A stretch of DNA of 64,000 nt, taken from positions 434,001 to 498,000 of the forward strand of contig NZ_ADAQ01000011.1 in NCBI RefSeq assembly GCF_000176515.1. Direction: 5' to 3'. Numbering within the stretch: position 1 is the stretch's first letter; each line of letters begins with the position of its first letter. Below are positions 18,006 through 25,610 of this stretch, one piece after another. The position numbers were made by a program, and so were the translations under genes. The notes under the pieces were generated by a model. The model saw only the letters and a list, made by a program, of their open reading frames with translations. It was not told the origin of the DNA and searched no databases. The DNA is from Grimontia hollisae CIP 101886. GTDB lineage: Bacteria > Pseudomonadota > Gammaproteobacteria > Enterobacterales > Vibrionaceae.

Positions 18006-18527
18006 TTACCACATCAAATCATCCGGGATCTTAAAGTCCGCATACGGATCGTCCTCATCCATCGTCTGCTCATCGACGGTGTTGTTGAGGACGATCGTTG
18101 ATTCATCACGCTGGGCAATTTTATCCGCAACCACACCCGGCACAATCGCATACCCATCCTGATAACGGGCAATCGCCAGACGGCCATTTACCAGTTGCTG
18201 CTGGGTTTCCTTATCGACATAAATCTTTTTCACCAGCGTGCCGTCGGTAAAGTTGTAGCCAATATCGCCGTCTTTACGGTCGATTTTGTTCATTTCAACC
18301 AGTTGTTTTACCTGCGCGGCAATGGCTTTTTTTTCGGCTTCCTGCTGCTTCTGGCGATTCAGCGCCTGATCCTGTGCCACTTGTGCCGCGCGTTTTTCTT
18401 CAACGGCTGCTTTGGCCTCTTTCGCCAGGGTGCGGGATTTCTTCGAGGTTTTACCGGCCTTTTTCATTTTCTTTTTGTCGATAAGACCCGCCTGAAGCAT
18501 CTGCTCTTGTAGGGTTAGTTTTGCCAT
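18006..18527 (-). CDS. yaiL: DUF2058 protein (YaiL-like)
   Basis: A 173-residue cytosolic protein. The N-terminal MAKLTLQEQMLQAGLIDKKK, a long Lys/Ala/Glu-rich probable coiled coil (about residues 18-75), and the conserved core YNFTDGTLVKKIYVD are those of the DUF2058 family, annotated as nucleoprotein/polynucleotide-associated. The molecular function is not established. GGAG six bases before the ATG at 18527 sets the start. Confidence 0.85.
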   Translation of the reverse strand: MAKLTLQEQMLQAGLIDKKKMKKAGKTSKKSRTLAKEAKAAVEEKRAAQVAQDQALNRQKQQEAEKKAIAAQVKQLVEMNKIDRKDGDIGYNFTDGTLVKKIYVDKETQQQLVNGRLAIARYQDGYAIVPGVVADKIAQRDESTIVLNNTVDEQTMDEDDPYADFKIPDDLMW

Positions 18528-18611
18528 TTTGACTCCATAGTGGGCGCTATTTTCCCGAATTAATGGCCGAATCATACCATTTAAGCCAGATTGGGCGCAC
18601 GCCCAAACGGG

Positions 18612-20573
18612 TTAAACACCCATTGCCGCCACTTGCTCTTTCACTTGTGCAAACGGATACGCTGCCAGCTTACCGAACCCTTCCATTTTCCCTGCACGTA
18701 AACGCCCGGTCAGCGGTGTGGCAATACCACACAAAAACCGTGTCGCCGCTTCGGCAGAAACCGCTACACCTTCTTTAGACGCCGCCTCCAACAAGGGTTG
18801 CAGCAGGCGTTGCAGTTCAGCCGGAACAATATTTTCCTGAACAGCAGCACGTGGCAACAGCGCAATGTTCCCCCGGCATACCGAGCAATGACCGCACTGC
18901 GCCGGCGCATGTTCATCAGCGAAATATTCTGCCAGCCGGTGGCTCAAACAGGTGTCTGTCTCAAGCAGGGATAACATGGCATGGACACGCCCGATTTCAG
19001 ACGCCTCCTTGGACAGAAACAAGCTGTGCATCTCACGGCACAGCTCAATCGCCTGAGCCCCCTGACAGCGTGCAGGGTTGATCACCCGGTACACATCGGT
19101 TATCTGCTTGCTTTCAAGCGCGATCCAGCCTTTTTCCGCAAAATAATCCAGCGCCGTCACCGCCCGCTTTCTGTCACCCTGATATCCCTGCCACAGTGCT
19201 TCAAAATCCACACTGTGCCAGGTGCGCGATTTGGGCGAACACTGGAAAATCGCTTCAACGAATTGCCGTCTCTCACCCTCAAACTGGTTTAATACCTGCC
19301 CGGCATCCACCAGCATTTTGAAGCGGTAATCAGCGAAATAGCTGTATTGCGGCTCGATAATGCCCGCCAGCTCCAGATACACCAACAGGGTTTTCAGCGG
19401 CAATTGGCGCACGTTGGATTCTTTGGAAAGGCGGGTCAGCATCACTTCCCATGTGCTTCCCGGCGGCGTTGCGCCGATGTCATCAATCACGGCACGGATG
19501 GCAATGCGATCCGGCGTATCGCCATACACAAAATTTTCCAGCACACTGACGGACTCCCGGTTGGCAAGCACAGTACAGACCGATTGCAGGCCATCACGCC
19601 CTGCCCGCCCGATTTCCTGGCTGTAGTTTTCAATCGATTTGGGTAAATCGTAATGGATCACCGCCCGGATATCGGCTTTATCCACCCCCATACCAAAAGC
19701 GATAGTCGCCACAATGCAGTGAATGTCGCCGCGCATAAACCCGTCCTGGATGCGTTGGCGATCCTCACTCGCCATTCCCGCGTGGTAGGCTTGCGCCGCG
19801 ATGCCATTTGTCCCCAGCATGGCTGCCACGCTTTCGGCCGTTTGCTGCAACGTCACATACACAATGGTCGGCTGGAACTGCGGCGCACGCTGGAGCAGTT
19901 CAAGCAGTGCTGCGGCTTTGTTGTTCTCCGCGCAGGGGATCACGTTCAGGTCGAGGTTTTGGCGGTAAAAGCCTGTTACCACCACCCTCTCCTGCGCAAT
20001 GCCGAACTTGTTGCGCATATCTTCAATCACCTGCGGGGTCGCCGTGGCTGTCAGCAACAGCACCTGGGGAATGTTGAGCTGGGTGCGGTAAGCCGGCAAT
20101 TTGAGGTAATCAGGACGAAAATTATGCCCCCACTCGGAAATACAGTGCGCTTCATCGACCACCAGCAGGGAAATTGGCACCGACGCAATAAACTGACGGA
20201 AACGCTCGTTTTTCAGCCGCTCGACAGAAATCATCAGGATCTTGGTTTCACCCGCTTTCACCGAACGCATCACCTCGCGGGATTCATCATAAGTCAGTGA
20301 AGAATCAATTGACGCGGCAGCAATTCCTTTGCTGCGCAGGAAATCCAGCTGGTCTTTCATCAGCGCCAGCAGCGGGGAAATAACAAGCGTAAGGTGAGGC
20401 AGATGGAGCGCCGGCAGTTGATAGCACAGCGACTTCCCCGAACCGGTCGGAAATATCGCCGCCGCCGAATGCCCGCCCAGCACAGCTTCCACCACTCGTT
20501 GTTGACCGCCCCGCAAGCTTTCAAAGCTAAAAACCTGATGGAGTGTCTGTAGATACGCGGAGCCTGTTTGCAT
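18612..20573 (-). CDS. RecQ-like ATP-dependent DNA helicase
   Basis: A 653-residue superfamily 2 helicase. The N-terminal motif 0 region SFESLRGGQQRVVEAVL is followed by Walker A PTGSGKS (about residue 45), DEAH box VVDEAHCISEWGH, motif III LTATATP, and the RecQ motif VI QEIGRAGRDG. A zinc-binding cysteine set ends in CGHCSVC. The C-terminus (about the last 80 residues) is not a clear HRDC domain, so this looks like a RecQ paralogue and not the canonical RecQ. The ATG at 20573 has GAGG six bases upstream; an ATG at 20585 is also possible. It should unwind 3'-5' during recombinational repair. Confidence 0.85.
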   Translation of the reverse strand: MQTGSAYLQTLHQVFSFESLRGGQQRVVEAVLGGHSAAAIFPTGSGKSLCYQLPALHLPHLTLVISPLLALMKDQLDFLRSKGIAAASIDSSLTYDESREVMRSVKAGETKILMISVERLKNERFRQFIASVPISLLVVDEAHCISEWGHNFRPDYLKLPAYRTQLNIPQVLLLTATATPQVIEDMRNKFGIAQERVVVTGFYRQNLDLNVIPCAENNKAAALLELLQRAPQFQPTIVYVTLQQTAESVAAMLGTNGIAAQAYHAGMASEDRQRIQDGFMRGDIHCIVATIAFGMGVDKADIRAVIHYDLPKSIENYSQEIGRAGRDGLQSVCTVLANRESVSVLENFVYGDTPDRIAIRAVIDDIGATPPGSTWEVMLTRLSKESNVRQLPLKTLLVYLELAGIIEPQYSYFADYRFKMLVDAGQVLNQFEGERRQFVEAIFQCSPKSRTWHSVDFEALWQGYQGDRKRAVTALDYFAEKGWIALESKQITDVYRVINPARCQGAQAIELCREMHSLFLSKEASEIGRVHAMLSLLETDTCLSHRLAEYFADEHAPAQCGHCSVCRGNIALLPRAAVQENIVPAELQRLLQPLLEAASKEGVAVSAEAATRFLCGIATPLTGRLRAGKMEGFGKLAAYPFAQVKEQVAAMGV

Positions 20574-20997
20574 GGGGAGCCTCATTTCAACGGGTTAGTT
20601 CACCGTGCAGTCTACACCGGGCAAACCGCCCCTTCGAGTACAAAGGCGGATTAAGCCGGGCAGGCTCGTGTTTTGGGTGAAGTCAATTGGTCGGGGCGAG
20701 AATTGGAGGAGGTTGGTGTGGGAGTTGCTCCTTTTCGTGTCGGGAAAAGCAAACCTCATCAACCTCAATTCGGGAGTTTTCGATAGATTTCCTAATGCCA
20801 ATCGTGAGGTGTGCAGAAATAGCCCATTTTGTCGTATTTTCCCGTTATCAATTTTGTTGCATATGATGATACTCTATTCAAAACATGCGCTTATTCTAAG
20901 TCCAAGTGTCCGGCTGATACGCAAAAAATCCCAAAGTGGGGTGTTTAATTACCCCACTTTGGGATCTAATAAATTGTTAGCTTTCAGGGAGGTACAT
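20574..20997. other. Gene-poor start of an AT-rich accessory region
   Basis: No convincing gene is seen between the helicase start and 20998; a frame open from 20605 lacks a ribosome site and reads as arbitrary sequence. Base composition becomes visibly more AT-rich from about 20.8 kb. The stretch holds a perfect 15-base inverted repeat at 20928-20965 and, close to its end, GTTAGCTTTC (20977-20986), which is the reverse complement of GAAAGCTAAC at the far side of the next gene. Confidence 0.5.
20928..20965. repeat. Perfect 15-base inverted repeat
   Basis: ATCCCAAAGTGGGGT (20928-20942) and ACCCCACTTTGGGAT (20951-20965) are exact reverse complements around an eight-base loop. Six A lie on the left. 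It could act as a terminator leftward or be part of a recombination site; it has no T-run on the right. Confidence 0.75.
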
Positions 20998-21426
20998 TTG
21001 ACAATTATATCTGTTTCGGAAGATGTACCTCTAGCGTACTACAATTTAATCCTTACTTTTGGAGCCAGTCTCTGCGCACTATCTTTCTTATATTTGGTGG
21101 TAACTCAAAAATATACAGTGGCGAAAATTGCGATATTCACCATTTTTCTATTTTCCTGTTTTTACTATTTAGCGTTATCACTTGTAGATAAATTCTATGA
21201 GTTGTCTTTAAATGGTGATTACATTGAGTTGAAATATGCTCCGCCTGGCAAAGACAGAACCATTCAGAGGTATGAGGTTCGTTCAGTAACCTTCGGGTTA
21301 TCGGGTCGAACAGGTAAGCGGTGTTATATTGCCCTCAATCTATTATCAGGTGAGAAGTACGAAAGTGCTCCACTGACTGGCAATGCTAATGTAAGCAGGT
21401 TAGTAGTGACCTACAAAAGCAATTGA
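20998..21426 (+). CDS. Small two-helix membrane protein, unknown function
   Basis: A 142-residue protein if started at the TTG at 20998, chosen because GGGAGG (20987-20992) lies five bases upstream; no ATG near it has a ribosome site. Two membrane helices are visible (LILTFGASLCALSFLYLVVT, about 15-35, and IAIFTIFLFSCFYYLALSLV, about 42-62). They are followed by a soluble C-terminal domain with YIELKYAPPGKDRTIQRYEV. It is AT-rich relative to its chromosomal neighbours. GTTAGCTTTC in front and GAAAGCTAAC just behind, the latter opening an attC-like site, suggest an integron cassette. I recognise no family. Confidence 0.55.
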   Translation: MTIISVSEDVPLAYYNLILTFGASLCALSFLYLVVTQKYTVAKIAIFTIFLFSCFYYLALSLVDKFYELSLNGDYIELKYAPPGKDRTIQRYEVRSVTFGLSGRTGKRCYIALNLLSGEKYESAPLTGNANVSRLVVTYKSN

Positions 21427-21435
21427 AGTCAGAAA

Positions 21436-21554
21436 GCTAACAAAACAATCAACGGGACGCTTTGTCACTGCGGACGGTTGTCTAACCTGATGTGAATTCG
21501 TAGGTTTGAATAGGTTTGGGCAGTTTGATATGCGCCCGTTATCGTGACGTTAGG
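21436..21554. repeat. attC-like integron recombination site
   Basis: The outer arms are GCTAAC (21436-21441) and GTTAGG (21549-21554). The inner arms are AACGGGACGC (21451-21460) and GCGCCCGTT (21532-21540), which pair with one extra unpaired A in the left arm. This R''-L''...L'-R' plan with an extrahelical base is the layout of attC. The site starts just after the stop of one small gene and ends just before the ribosome site of the next, where cassettes join. No integrase gene is in the window. Confidence 0.55.
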
Positions 21555-21561
21555 AGTTTTC

Positions 21562-21912
21562 ATGGATAAAGAGTTCCAAAAAGTATTTGACTCAAATCTT
21601 AATGGTGACAAAAAGAACCTTAGAGTACATATCATCAATCCAGCAATTGAGAACTCATGGCGGACAAAAGGTGATTATGATGAAGAGCAAAAAGAAGCGC
21701 GCGAACGTCATGAGATGTTACAAGAGCAACATAAGGTAATTCTTAAGTCGCATCGTTGTACGGTTGTCGTTGCACTAGCTGCTATAGTATCTGCCGTCGC
21801 TACATGTTTGTTGGTTTATCTGACATATCAAGACTTACGTAATAATAGTGTAGTCGTGCCTAAAGTAACGGTTGTTGAATCAGTCCAGAATCCAACGGAA
21901 CCACACTCCTAA
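21562..21912 (+). CDS. Small single-helix membrane protein, unknown function
   Basis: A 116-residue protein. A hydrophilic, charged N-terminal part (about 1-65, with EEQKEARERHEMLQEQHKVI probably helical) is followed by one membrane helix (about 70-92, TVVVALAAIVSAVATCLLVYLT) and a short tail. TTAGGAG ends six bases before the ATG at 21562. The ribosome site itself is made from the end of the attC-like site. The stop codon lies in CCTAACA, the opening of a 98-base repeat, as cassette genes often end. I recognise no family; it looks like the second cassette gene of a small array. Confidence 0.55.
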   Translation: MDKEFQKVFDSNLNGDKKNLRVHIINPAIENSWRTKGDYDEEQKEARERHEMLQEQHKVILKSHRCTVVVALAAIVSAVATCLLVYLTYQDLRNNSVVVPKVTVVESVQNPTEPHS

Positions 21913-22006
21913 CACATATGAGCCCTTCTTCGGTCAATAGGCAATAGTATTCTTTTGGCTGCGCCAGCAGCCAATGCTCTCGAACAACAAATCTGTCTAC
22001 TTCGTT
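21909..22006. repeat. 98-bp direct repeat, copy 1
   Basis: It runs from CTAACACATATGAGCCC to CTACTTCGTT. The copy at 22296-22393 has the same length and few mismatches. Inside is a hairpin with eight-base arms TTGGCTGC and GCAGCCAA around GCCA. The two copies follow the ends of two adjacent reading frames. Confidence 0.8.
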
Positions 22007-22327
22007 CTGTCGCTTTCGCCGTTAAGTCGTCGCTTACGGCAAACACATATAGAAGGTCTGCTTGCTCTGGATTTGCTTACCGTGGGTAGAGGACTAAAAG
22101 TGTTGACTGAGAACTGGGAAGATTTTTGCGTTTCTGTCGCGAAGAACAATAGTATTGAAGTCCCAGAAGCTGAACCACTGTTGGAATTGGCAAGAGAAAT
22201 TGAATCAATCACGGGTGATGCAATAAAAATTTGTACTATGGAAATTACTCAACGAGAGATAATAACGGGTACAAAATCAGGTTGGGGAAAGCAAGCTAAC
22301 AAATATGAGCCCTTCTCCGGTCAATAG
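21974..22327 (+). CDS. Hypothetical frame between direct repeats, possibly partial
   Basis: A frame of up to 117 residues. Its first ATG lies inside the upstream 98-bp repeat and has no ribosome site, so the true start may be the TTG at 22073 or the GTG at 22082, giving about 80 residues. The body reads as plausible soluble protein (VLTENWEDFCVSVAKNNS, PEAEPLLELAREIESITGD). The last twelve residues are encoded by the downstream repeat copy. I recognise no family. It may be a cassette gene or the remnant of one. Confidence 0.3.
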   Translation: MLSNNKSVYFVLSLSPLSRRLRQTHIEGLLALDLLTVGRGLKVLTENWEDFCVSVAKNNSIEVPEAEPLLELAREIESITGDAIKICTMEITQREIITGTKSGWGKQANKYEPFSGQ

Positions 22328-22393
22328 GCAATAGCCTTCTTTTGGCTGCGCCAGCACCCAATGCTCTCGAACAACAAAGTCGTCTACTTCGTT
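22296..22393. repeat. 98-bp direct repeat, copy 2
   Basis: It runs from CTAACAAATATGAGCCC to CTACTTCGTT. Its internal hairpin has one mismatch (GCACCCAA in place of GCAGCCAA). Similarity to copy 1 stops abruptly at CGTT at the right end and at CTAAC at the left, which points to a defined mobile or cassette-joining unit. Confidence 0.8.
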
Positions 22394-22500
22394 TTTCCCA
22401 AGATCAACTTATCTGAAAGGCATGGCTTAGAGCACCAACTCTAAGCCATTCCTGTCCAATTTTAAGCCATTAATTTTTTCAACTCTTGCACAGACAATGA

Positions 22501-22803
22501 TCAGACGTCTGCCCGAATTTCATCCAGCAGATCCTGCTGTTTATTGGGGGGAAGTTTGCACAAGGCTAGCAACAGTGACGCCAACAAATCATCATCACAA
22601 TACAGATACGCCACAGGCACACCAAGCTCATCAGCAAGTCTTTTGGCTGTTTGATAGTCTGGTGCGTGTTTGCCTTTCTCATATTGATTGAGGCGCGCAC
22701 TGGCAGTATTGGGATCCATACCGAGATTTATGCCTAACTGTTGTTGAGTCATACCTGCGGCTTTACGGGCAGCTCGCAGTCTAGTTGGGAAAGGTGATTC
22801 CAT
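22501..22803 (-). CDS. XRE-family transcriptional regulator
   Basis: A 100-residue Cro/CI-type DNA-binding protein. The helix-turn-helix spans about residues 8-65: LRAARKAAGMTQQQLGINLG, then SARLNQYEKGKHAPDYQTAKRLADELGVPVAYLY. The remaining 30 residues (LLASLLLALCKLPPNKQQDLLDEI) may dimerise. A palindrome and two CTAAG-N5-CTTAG repeats lie within 80 bases upstream, so it probably represses its own gene. It stands alone beside a transposase in AT-rich DNA; no partner toxin is visible. Confidence 0.8.
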   Translation of the reverse strand: MESPFPTRLRAARKAAGMTQQQLGINLGMDPNTASARLNQYEKGKHAPDYQTAKRLADELGVPVAYLYCDDDLLASLLLALCKLPPNKQQDLLDEIRADV

Positions 22804-22811
22804 AAATCTTC

Positions 22812-22832
22812 AGCTACTTAGGATAAGTAGCT
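22812..22832. promoter_or_regulatory. Palindrome upstream of the XRE gene
   Basis: AGCTACTTA and TAAGTAGCT are perfect nine-base arms around GGA, centred 19 bases before the start codon of the XRE regulator. It shares half-sites (CTTA/TAAG) with the two repeats at 22831 and 22865. Confidence 0.65.
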
Positions 22833-22879
22833 AAGATTTTCTTAGTATGACGCACACAAATGTACTAAGGAATACTTAG
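22831..22879. promoter_or_regulatory. Paired CTAAG-N5-CTTAG operator candidates
   Basis: CTAAG-ATTTT-CTTAG at 22831-22845 and CTAAG-GAATA-CTTAG at 22865-22879 have identical arms and spacing, with centres 34 bases apart. They lie just upstream of the XRE gene and probably are its binding sites. Confidence 0.6.
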
Positions 22880-22894
22880 CTTTTAGTAATTTGC

Positions 22895-22915
22895 AAGGAC
22901 AGACACCCTAAGAAA
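22895..22915. repeat. Left inverted repeat of the transposase element
   Basis: AAGGACAGACACCCTAAG plus AAA. The reverse complement occurs at 24193-24213 and again at 24298-24318 with one mismatch in 21 bases. The similarity continues loosely inward for about 15 bases. The repeats flank the transposase gene. Confidence 0.7.
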
Positions 22916-23102
22916 ATACCGAAAGTCAGCAGCCTAACGGCTACCCCATACACAAAACCAAATGACAATTAGCCTCAATGTGCGAACAAGCATCATTACA
23001 AGACACAGAAAAAGAGAAAATCGTCTGGGATTCTTCAGTTTCAGGCAGCACGACACTCAGACATACATCTGATTGTTTGGAGGTTCTGGGGAGCGTGGGA
23101 TA

Positions 23103-24077
23103 TCAACTATCAGGCAATCGGAGCCCTGATATCCGTTGTCGATTCAGGCGTGGCAAGGCTGCTTTCATTGAAGATTCAGCACCGATGATATTCCCACGCT
23201 CGATGTGTGTGCAGGTTTCCAGCCAACAATCTGGCGTTAAGCCTAACCGTTCAAGCAAGGGCGGTAAGGCGCTATCCATACAGCCACGCTTATCGTCGCG
23301 CAGTTGTCTTCCCGTCCAATCAACCAATGCCAGATAATCCATCAGGCGAAACGGTATACCTTCGGGCATTTCTTCTCTGGGATTTCCGGCAAAGGGAAAC
23401 AGGTCAGGTGCAGTGGGTTGTTCTGTCTTTAATGCATCAAGGCGGGCTTGTACGGACGTGTGTTCAGAGTTCTCAGGAGTGTCAGCAATCGCGGCGCGCA
23501 CCGGGTTTAAATCAACGTATGCCATAGCCGCTGCCAGGGCTTTTTCATCCAGTAACGCCTGGCTTTTAAACCTCCCTTCCCAAAAATGGCCAGTACATTC
23601 ATCTTCGCGGTTGGCTTCGGTGGCAATGTGCTGATTTAAAAGGCGCATAAACCAACTGATGGACGTCAGGCGTTCACGCCAGCACTCCACTATCTCAAGG
23701 CAGCGCTCTGTCTCGGCTTGTGACAGTTTATCTTCCCGCAACCAACGCTGAATAAGTACCGGCCCTTGGTGAAAAGCCAGCCAACGCTCTGCGATTTCAA
23801 CGGGTGACAAAGCTTTTGCGTTGTCAGAGTTGATATGAAGTACAACATGGTAGTGATTGCTCATGATGGCATAAGCACAGACATCAATGCAGAACGCCTG
23901 GGCAAGTGCCAGTAGCCGCTTTTCAATCCATCCCCGCCGGTGCTCATAGCTTTTGGTCGCGGACTCATCCACACCGCATAGAAATGAACGGCGCACACAG
24001 CGTGACACACAGTGGTAATAGGGTGTGGCATCAACACTAATCAGAGAAGAGCGGGCTTTGGTCATGGGTGAAAACAT
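23103..24077 (-). CDS. IS200/RAYT-type (Y1 HUH) transposase
   Basis: A 324-residue protein with the Y1 transposase fold. The start VDATPYYHCVSRCVRRSFLC resembles REP-associated tyrosine transposases. The metal-binding HUH motif is HYH in MSNHYHVVLHIN (about residue 75). The conserved FWEGRFKSQALLDEKALAAAMAYVDLNPVRA block is about residues 165-195. RAYTs act on palindromic repeats that flank them, and here matching inverted repeats lie on both sides. Two starts are possible, ATG at 24077 or 24065; neither has a strong ribosome site. The gene seems intact. Confidence 0.8.
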   Translation of the reverse strand: MFSPMTKARSSLISVDATPYYHCVSRCVRRSFLCGVDESATKSYEHRRGWIEKRLLALAQAFCIDVCAYAIMSNHYHVVLHINSDNAKALSPVEIAERWLAFHQGPVLIQRWLREDKLSQAETERCLEIVECWRERLTSISWFMRLLNQHIATEANREDECTGHFWEGRFKSQALLDEKALAAAMAYVDLNPVRAAIADTPENSEHTSVQARLDALKTEQPTAPDLFPFAGNPREEMPEGIPFRLMDYLALVDWTGRQLRDDKRGCMDSALPPLLERLGLTPDCWLETCTHIERGNIIGAESSMKAALPRLNRQRISGLRLPDS

Positions 24078-24118
24078 CTTGTGTGCAGTTCCATTGCTAA
24101 GGTCAATGTACCCCTGCC

Positions 24119-24328
24119 AAAACCGGGCTTCACCTTTGACTGCACAGAGTTAGAACAGTGAAACGAAATGGTGAAACTGACAGGTTTGTGTATTTCTTAG
24201 CGTGTCTGTCCTTAGAAAAGACTAAAACCGGGCTTCACCTTTGACTGCACAGAGTTAGAACAGTGAAACGAAATGGTGAAACTGACAGATTTGTGTATTT
24301 CTTAGCGTGTCTGTCCTTAGAAAAGGCT
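24119..24328. repeat. 105-bp tandem duplication
   Basis: Two adjacent copies, 24119-24223 and 24224-24328, run from AAAACCGGGCTTCACC to CCTTAGAAAAG-CT and differ at about two positions. Each ends with the right inverted repeat of the transposase element and has GTGAAAC repeated internally. So the right end of the element is doubled. Confidence 0.85.
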
Positions 24329-24454
24329 AGAACGGTATTGTTCTTTAAGCTTGAGAACTTAAAGAGATTTTTGACGCGCGAGTGCTTTAGATTGCGACGA
24401 TACATGGGCATTTACCGCATGTTGTATTGTTACAAATAAATGTAGTTGTGCAAT

Positions 24455-24517
24455 CTTATGGTGTCAATTTGCAAGCTTATGGTGCTAATTTGCAAACTTA
24501 TGGTGTCAGAAACAGCT
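24455..24517. repeat. 21-bp tandem repeat, about three copies
   Basis: CTTATGGTG begins at 24455, 24476 and 24497. The first two units continue as TCAATTTGCAAG and CTAATTTGCAAA; the third degenerates after TCAG. It lies just beyond the 3' end of ffs on the leftward strand. An open frame through it (from 24427) is not considered a gene. Confidence 0.7.
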
Positions 24518-24530
24518 ATCTACAATGGGT

Positions 24531-24642
24531 GGAAGCCTCCCCAGCCACATCCCGGCACACACGTCCCAAGCGCGGGCTGCTTCCTTCCGGACCTGACCCA
24601 GTTCACAAGTTAGTGTTGCGGGAGGACCAAGGAGGCCTCCAT
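24531..24642 (-). ncRNA. ffs: Signal recognition particle 4.5S RNA
   Basis: Read leftward, the sequence contains the hallmark SRP core GGTCAGGTCCGGAAGGAAGC, then AGCC and GTGTGCCGGGATGTGGCT, as in 4.5S RNA. The ends GGAGGCCTCC and GGAGGCTTCC close the terminal helix with one G-U pair. Length is about 110 nucleotides. The RNA binds Ffh and targets membrane proteins. The neighbourhood (ATL, ybaY, tesB) matches that of ffs in other gammaproteobacteria. Confidence 0.95.
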
Positions 24643-24768
24643 AGATTTGATACACCAAAAATCTCTTGATAAAGAAACCGTTGGTTCGGGCGCATTATGT
24701 GGGATGGTAGCGCCTAATGCAAGGAGTTATCCGGCTTTCAGTAACCAAGTGGCGAGAATTTGCCCGTC

Positions 24769-25503
24769 CTATTCTTCTTCATGCTCGGTGTTAAGAAGGT
24801 AATCCCCCAGCCAGGCGGTAGTCAGCAGCAATAACCAAGCGATAAATACAGGATTGGGCACCGAAAACTGTGGGAAAACCACAATGGTTGCAAACGCGAT
24901 AGCAGGCAGGACAACACTGAGCTTGTCGCTGCGCGGTTCTCGGCTGATGCGTTGCAGCTCCTGAAGGGCGAGAACAAGCGCACTGCCACAGAACGCGAAC
25001 ATAGCCCCCTGGGTTTCTCCCCCTGCCACTAAGACCAGAATCAGCAATACCGGCCACCAGGTAAGTTTCCTGACCGGTTTCCAGAAGTAGGTTGCAACCC
25101 AGACCAACGTCACGCAAAGAATCTGAATCAGGGTGTAGCCGATAGCGCCGCCCAGTTTCTCGTCCCCTTGCAGTGCCAGCACGCCACATTCCATCGCAAT
25201 AACGACTGAGAGCACCAACAGGGAAACCTGCAAGTTGCGGCGCTCACCGGTGATAAGCACCAAGGCTGGCAGAATCATCCAAAGGCTGAGTGAAATCGCT
25301 ATAGGCTGGTAGGGCATCATGGCACCAAAGCCGAGTAAACCAATAGCTAGAATCCAGACTGCGACGCCGCCTGCGCCTGCAAAAAAGAGGGCGGGAATAG
25401 CAAAAGCCAGCAGAGGAATATCTCCGTCTGCAAAGGCAGATGACAGGGCTGCGCCCATCACCATCACGGCAGCCGTCACCGTTAATGTTACTGCATACCA
25501 CAT
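24769..25503 (-). CDS. Polytopic membrane protein, unknown function
   Basis: A 244-residue protein with about eight hydrophobic segments (for example AVTLTVTAAVMVMGAALSSA, LLAFAIPALFFAGAGGVAVW and VSLLVLSVVIAMECGVLAL) and an acidic tail NTEHEEE. AGGAGGTG just upstream fixes the ATG at 25503. It lies between ffs and the ATL gene, a position where vibrios also carry unassigned genes. I do not recognise a characterised family. It reads as an inner-membrane protein only. Confidence 0.7.
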   Translation of the reverse strand: MWYAVTLTVTAAVMVMGAALSSAFADGDIPLLAFAIPALFFAGAGGVAVWILAIGLLGFGAMMPYQPIAISLSLWMILPALVLITGERRNLQVSLLVLSVVIAMECGVLALQGDEKLGGAIGYTLIQILCVTLVWVATYFWKPVRKLTWWPVLLILVLVAGGETQGAMFAFCGSALVLALQELQRISREPRSDKLSVVLPAIAFATIVVFPQFSVPNPVFIAWLLLLTTAWLGDYLLNTEHEEE

Positions 25504-25610
25504 GAAGCACCTCCTGCGCATTATGCCGACGTTGGAATCCCTTTCCCTCGCCGAAACCCTTTCGTTCAGGTATCTTGGGTATTAATGATTATGTCTCTAT
25601 TCGTTTCAAT

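Noticed and set aside
21909-22006. The 98-bp repeat as a canonical attC site
   Set aside because: It begins like an R'' box, but no complementary R' and L' boxes were found at its right end, so it is reported only as a repeat.
22501-22803. XRE regulator as the antitoxin of a toxin-antitoxin pair
   Set aside because: No small toxin-like gene overlaps or directly adjoins it on either side.
22978-23337. 119-residue rightward frame inside the transposase gene region
   Set aside because: Most of it is antisense to the 3' part of the transposase and it reads as arbitrary protein with no ribosome site.
24427-24669. Open frame across the 21-bp repeats and ffs
   Set aside because: It is antisense to the SRP RNA, has no ribosome site, and its repetitive start is only the translated tandem repeat.
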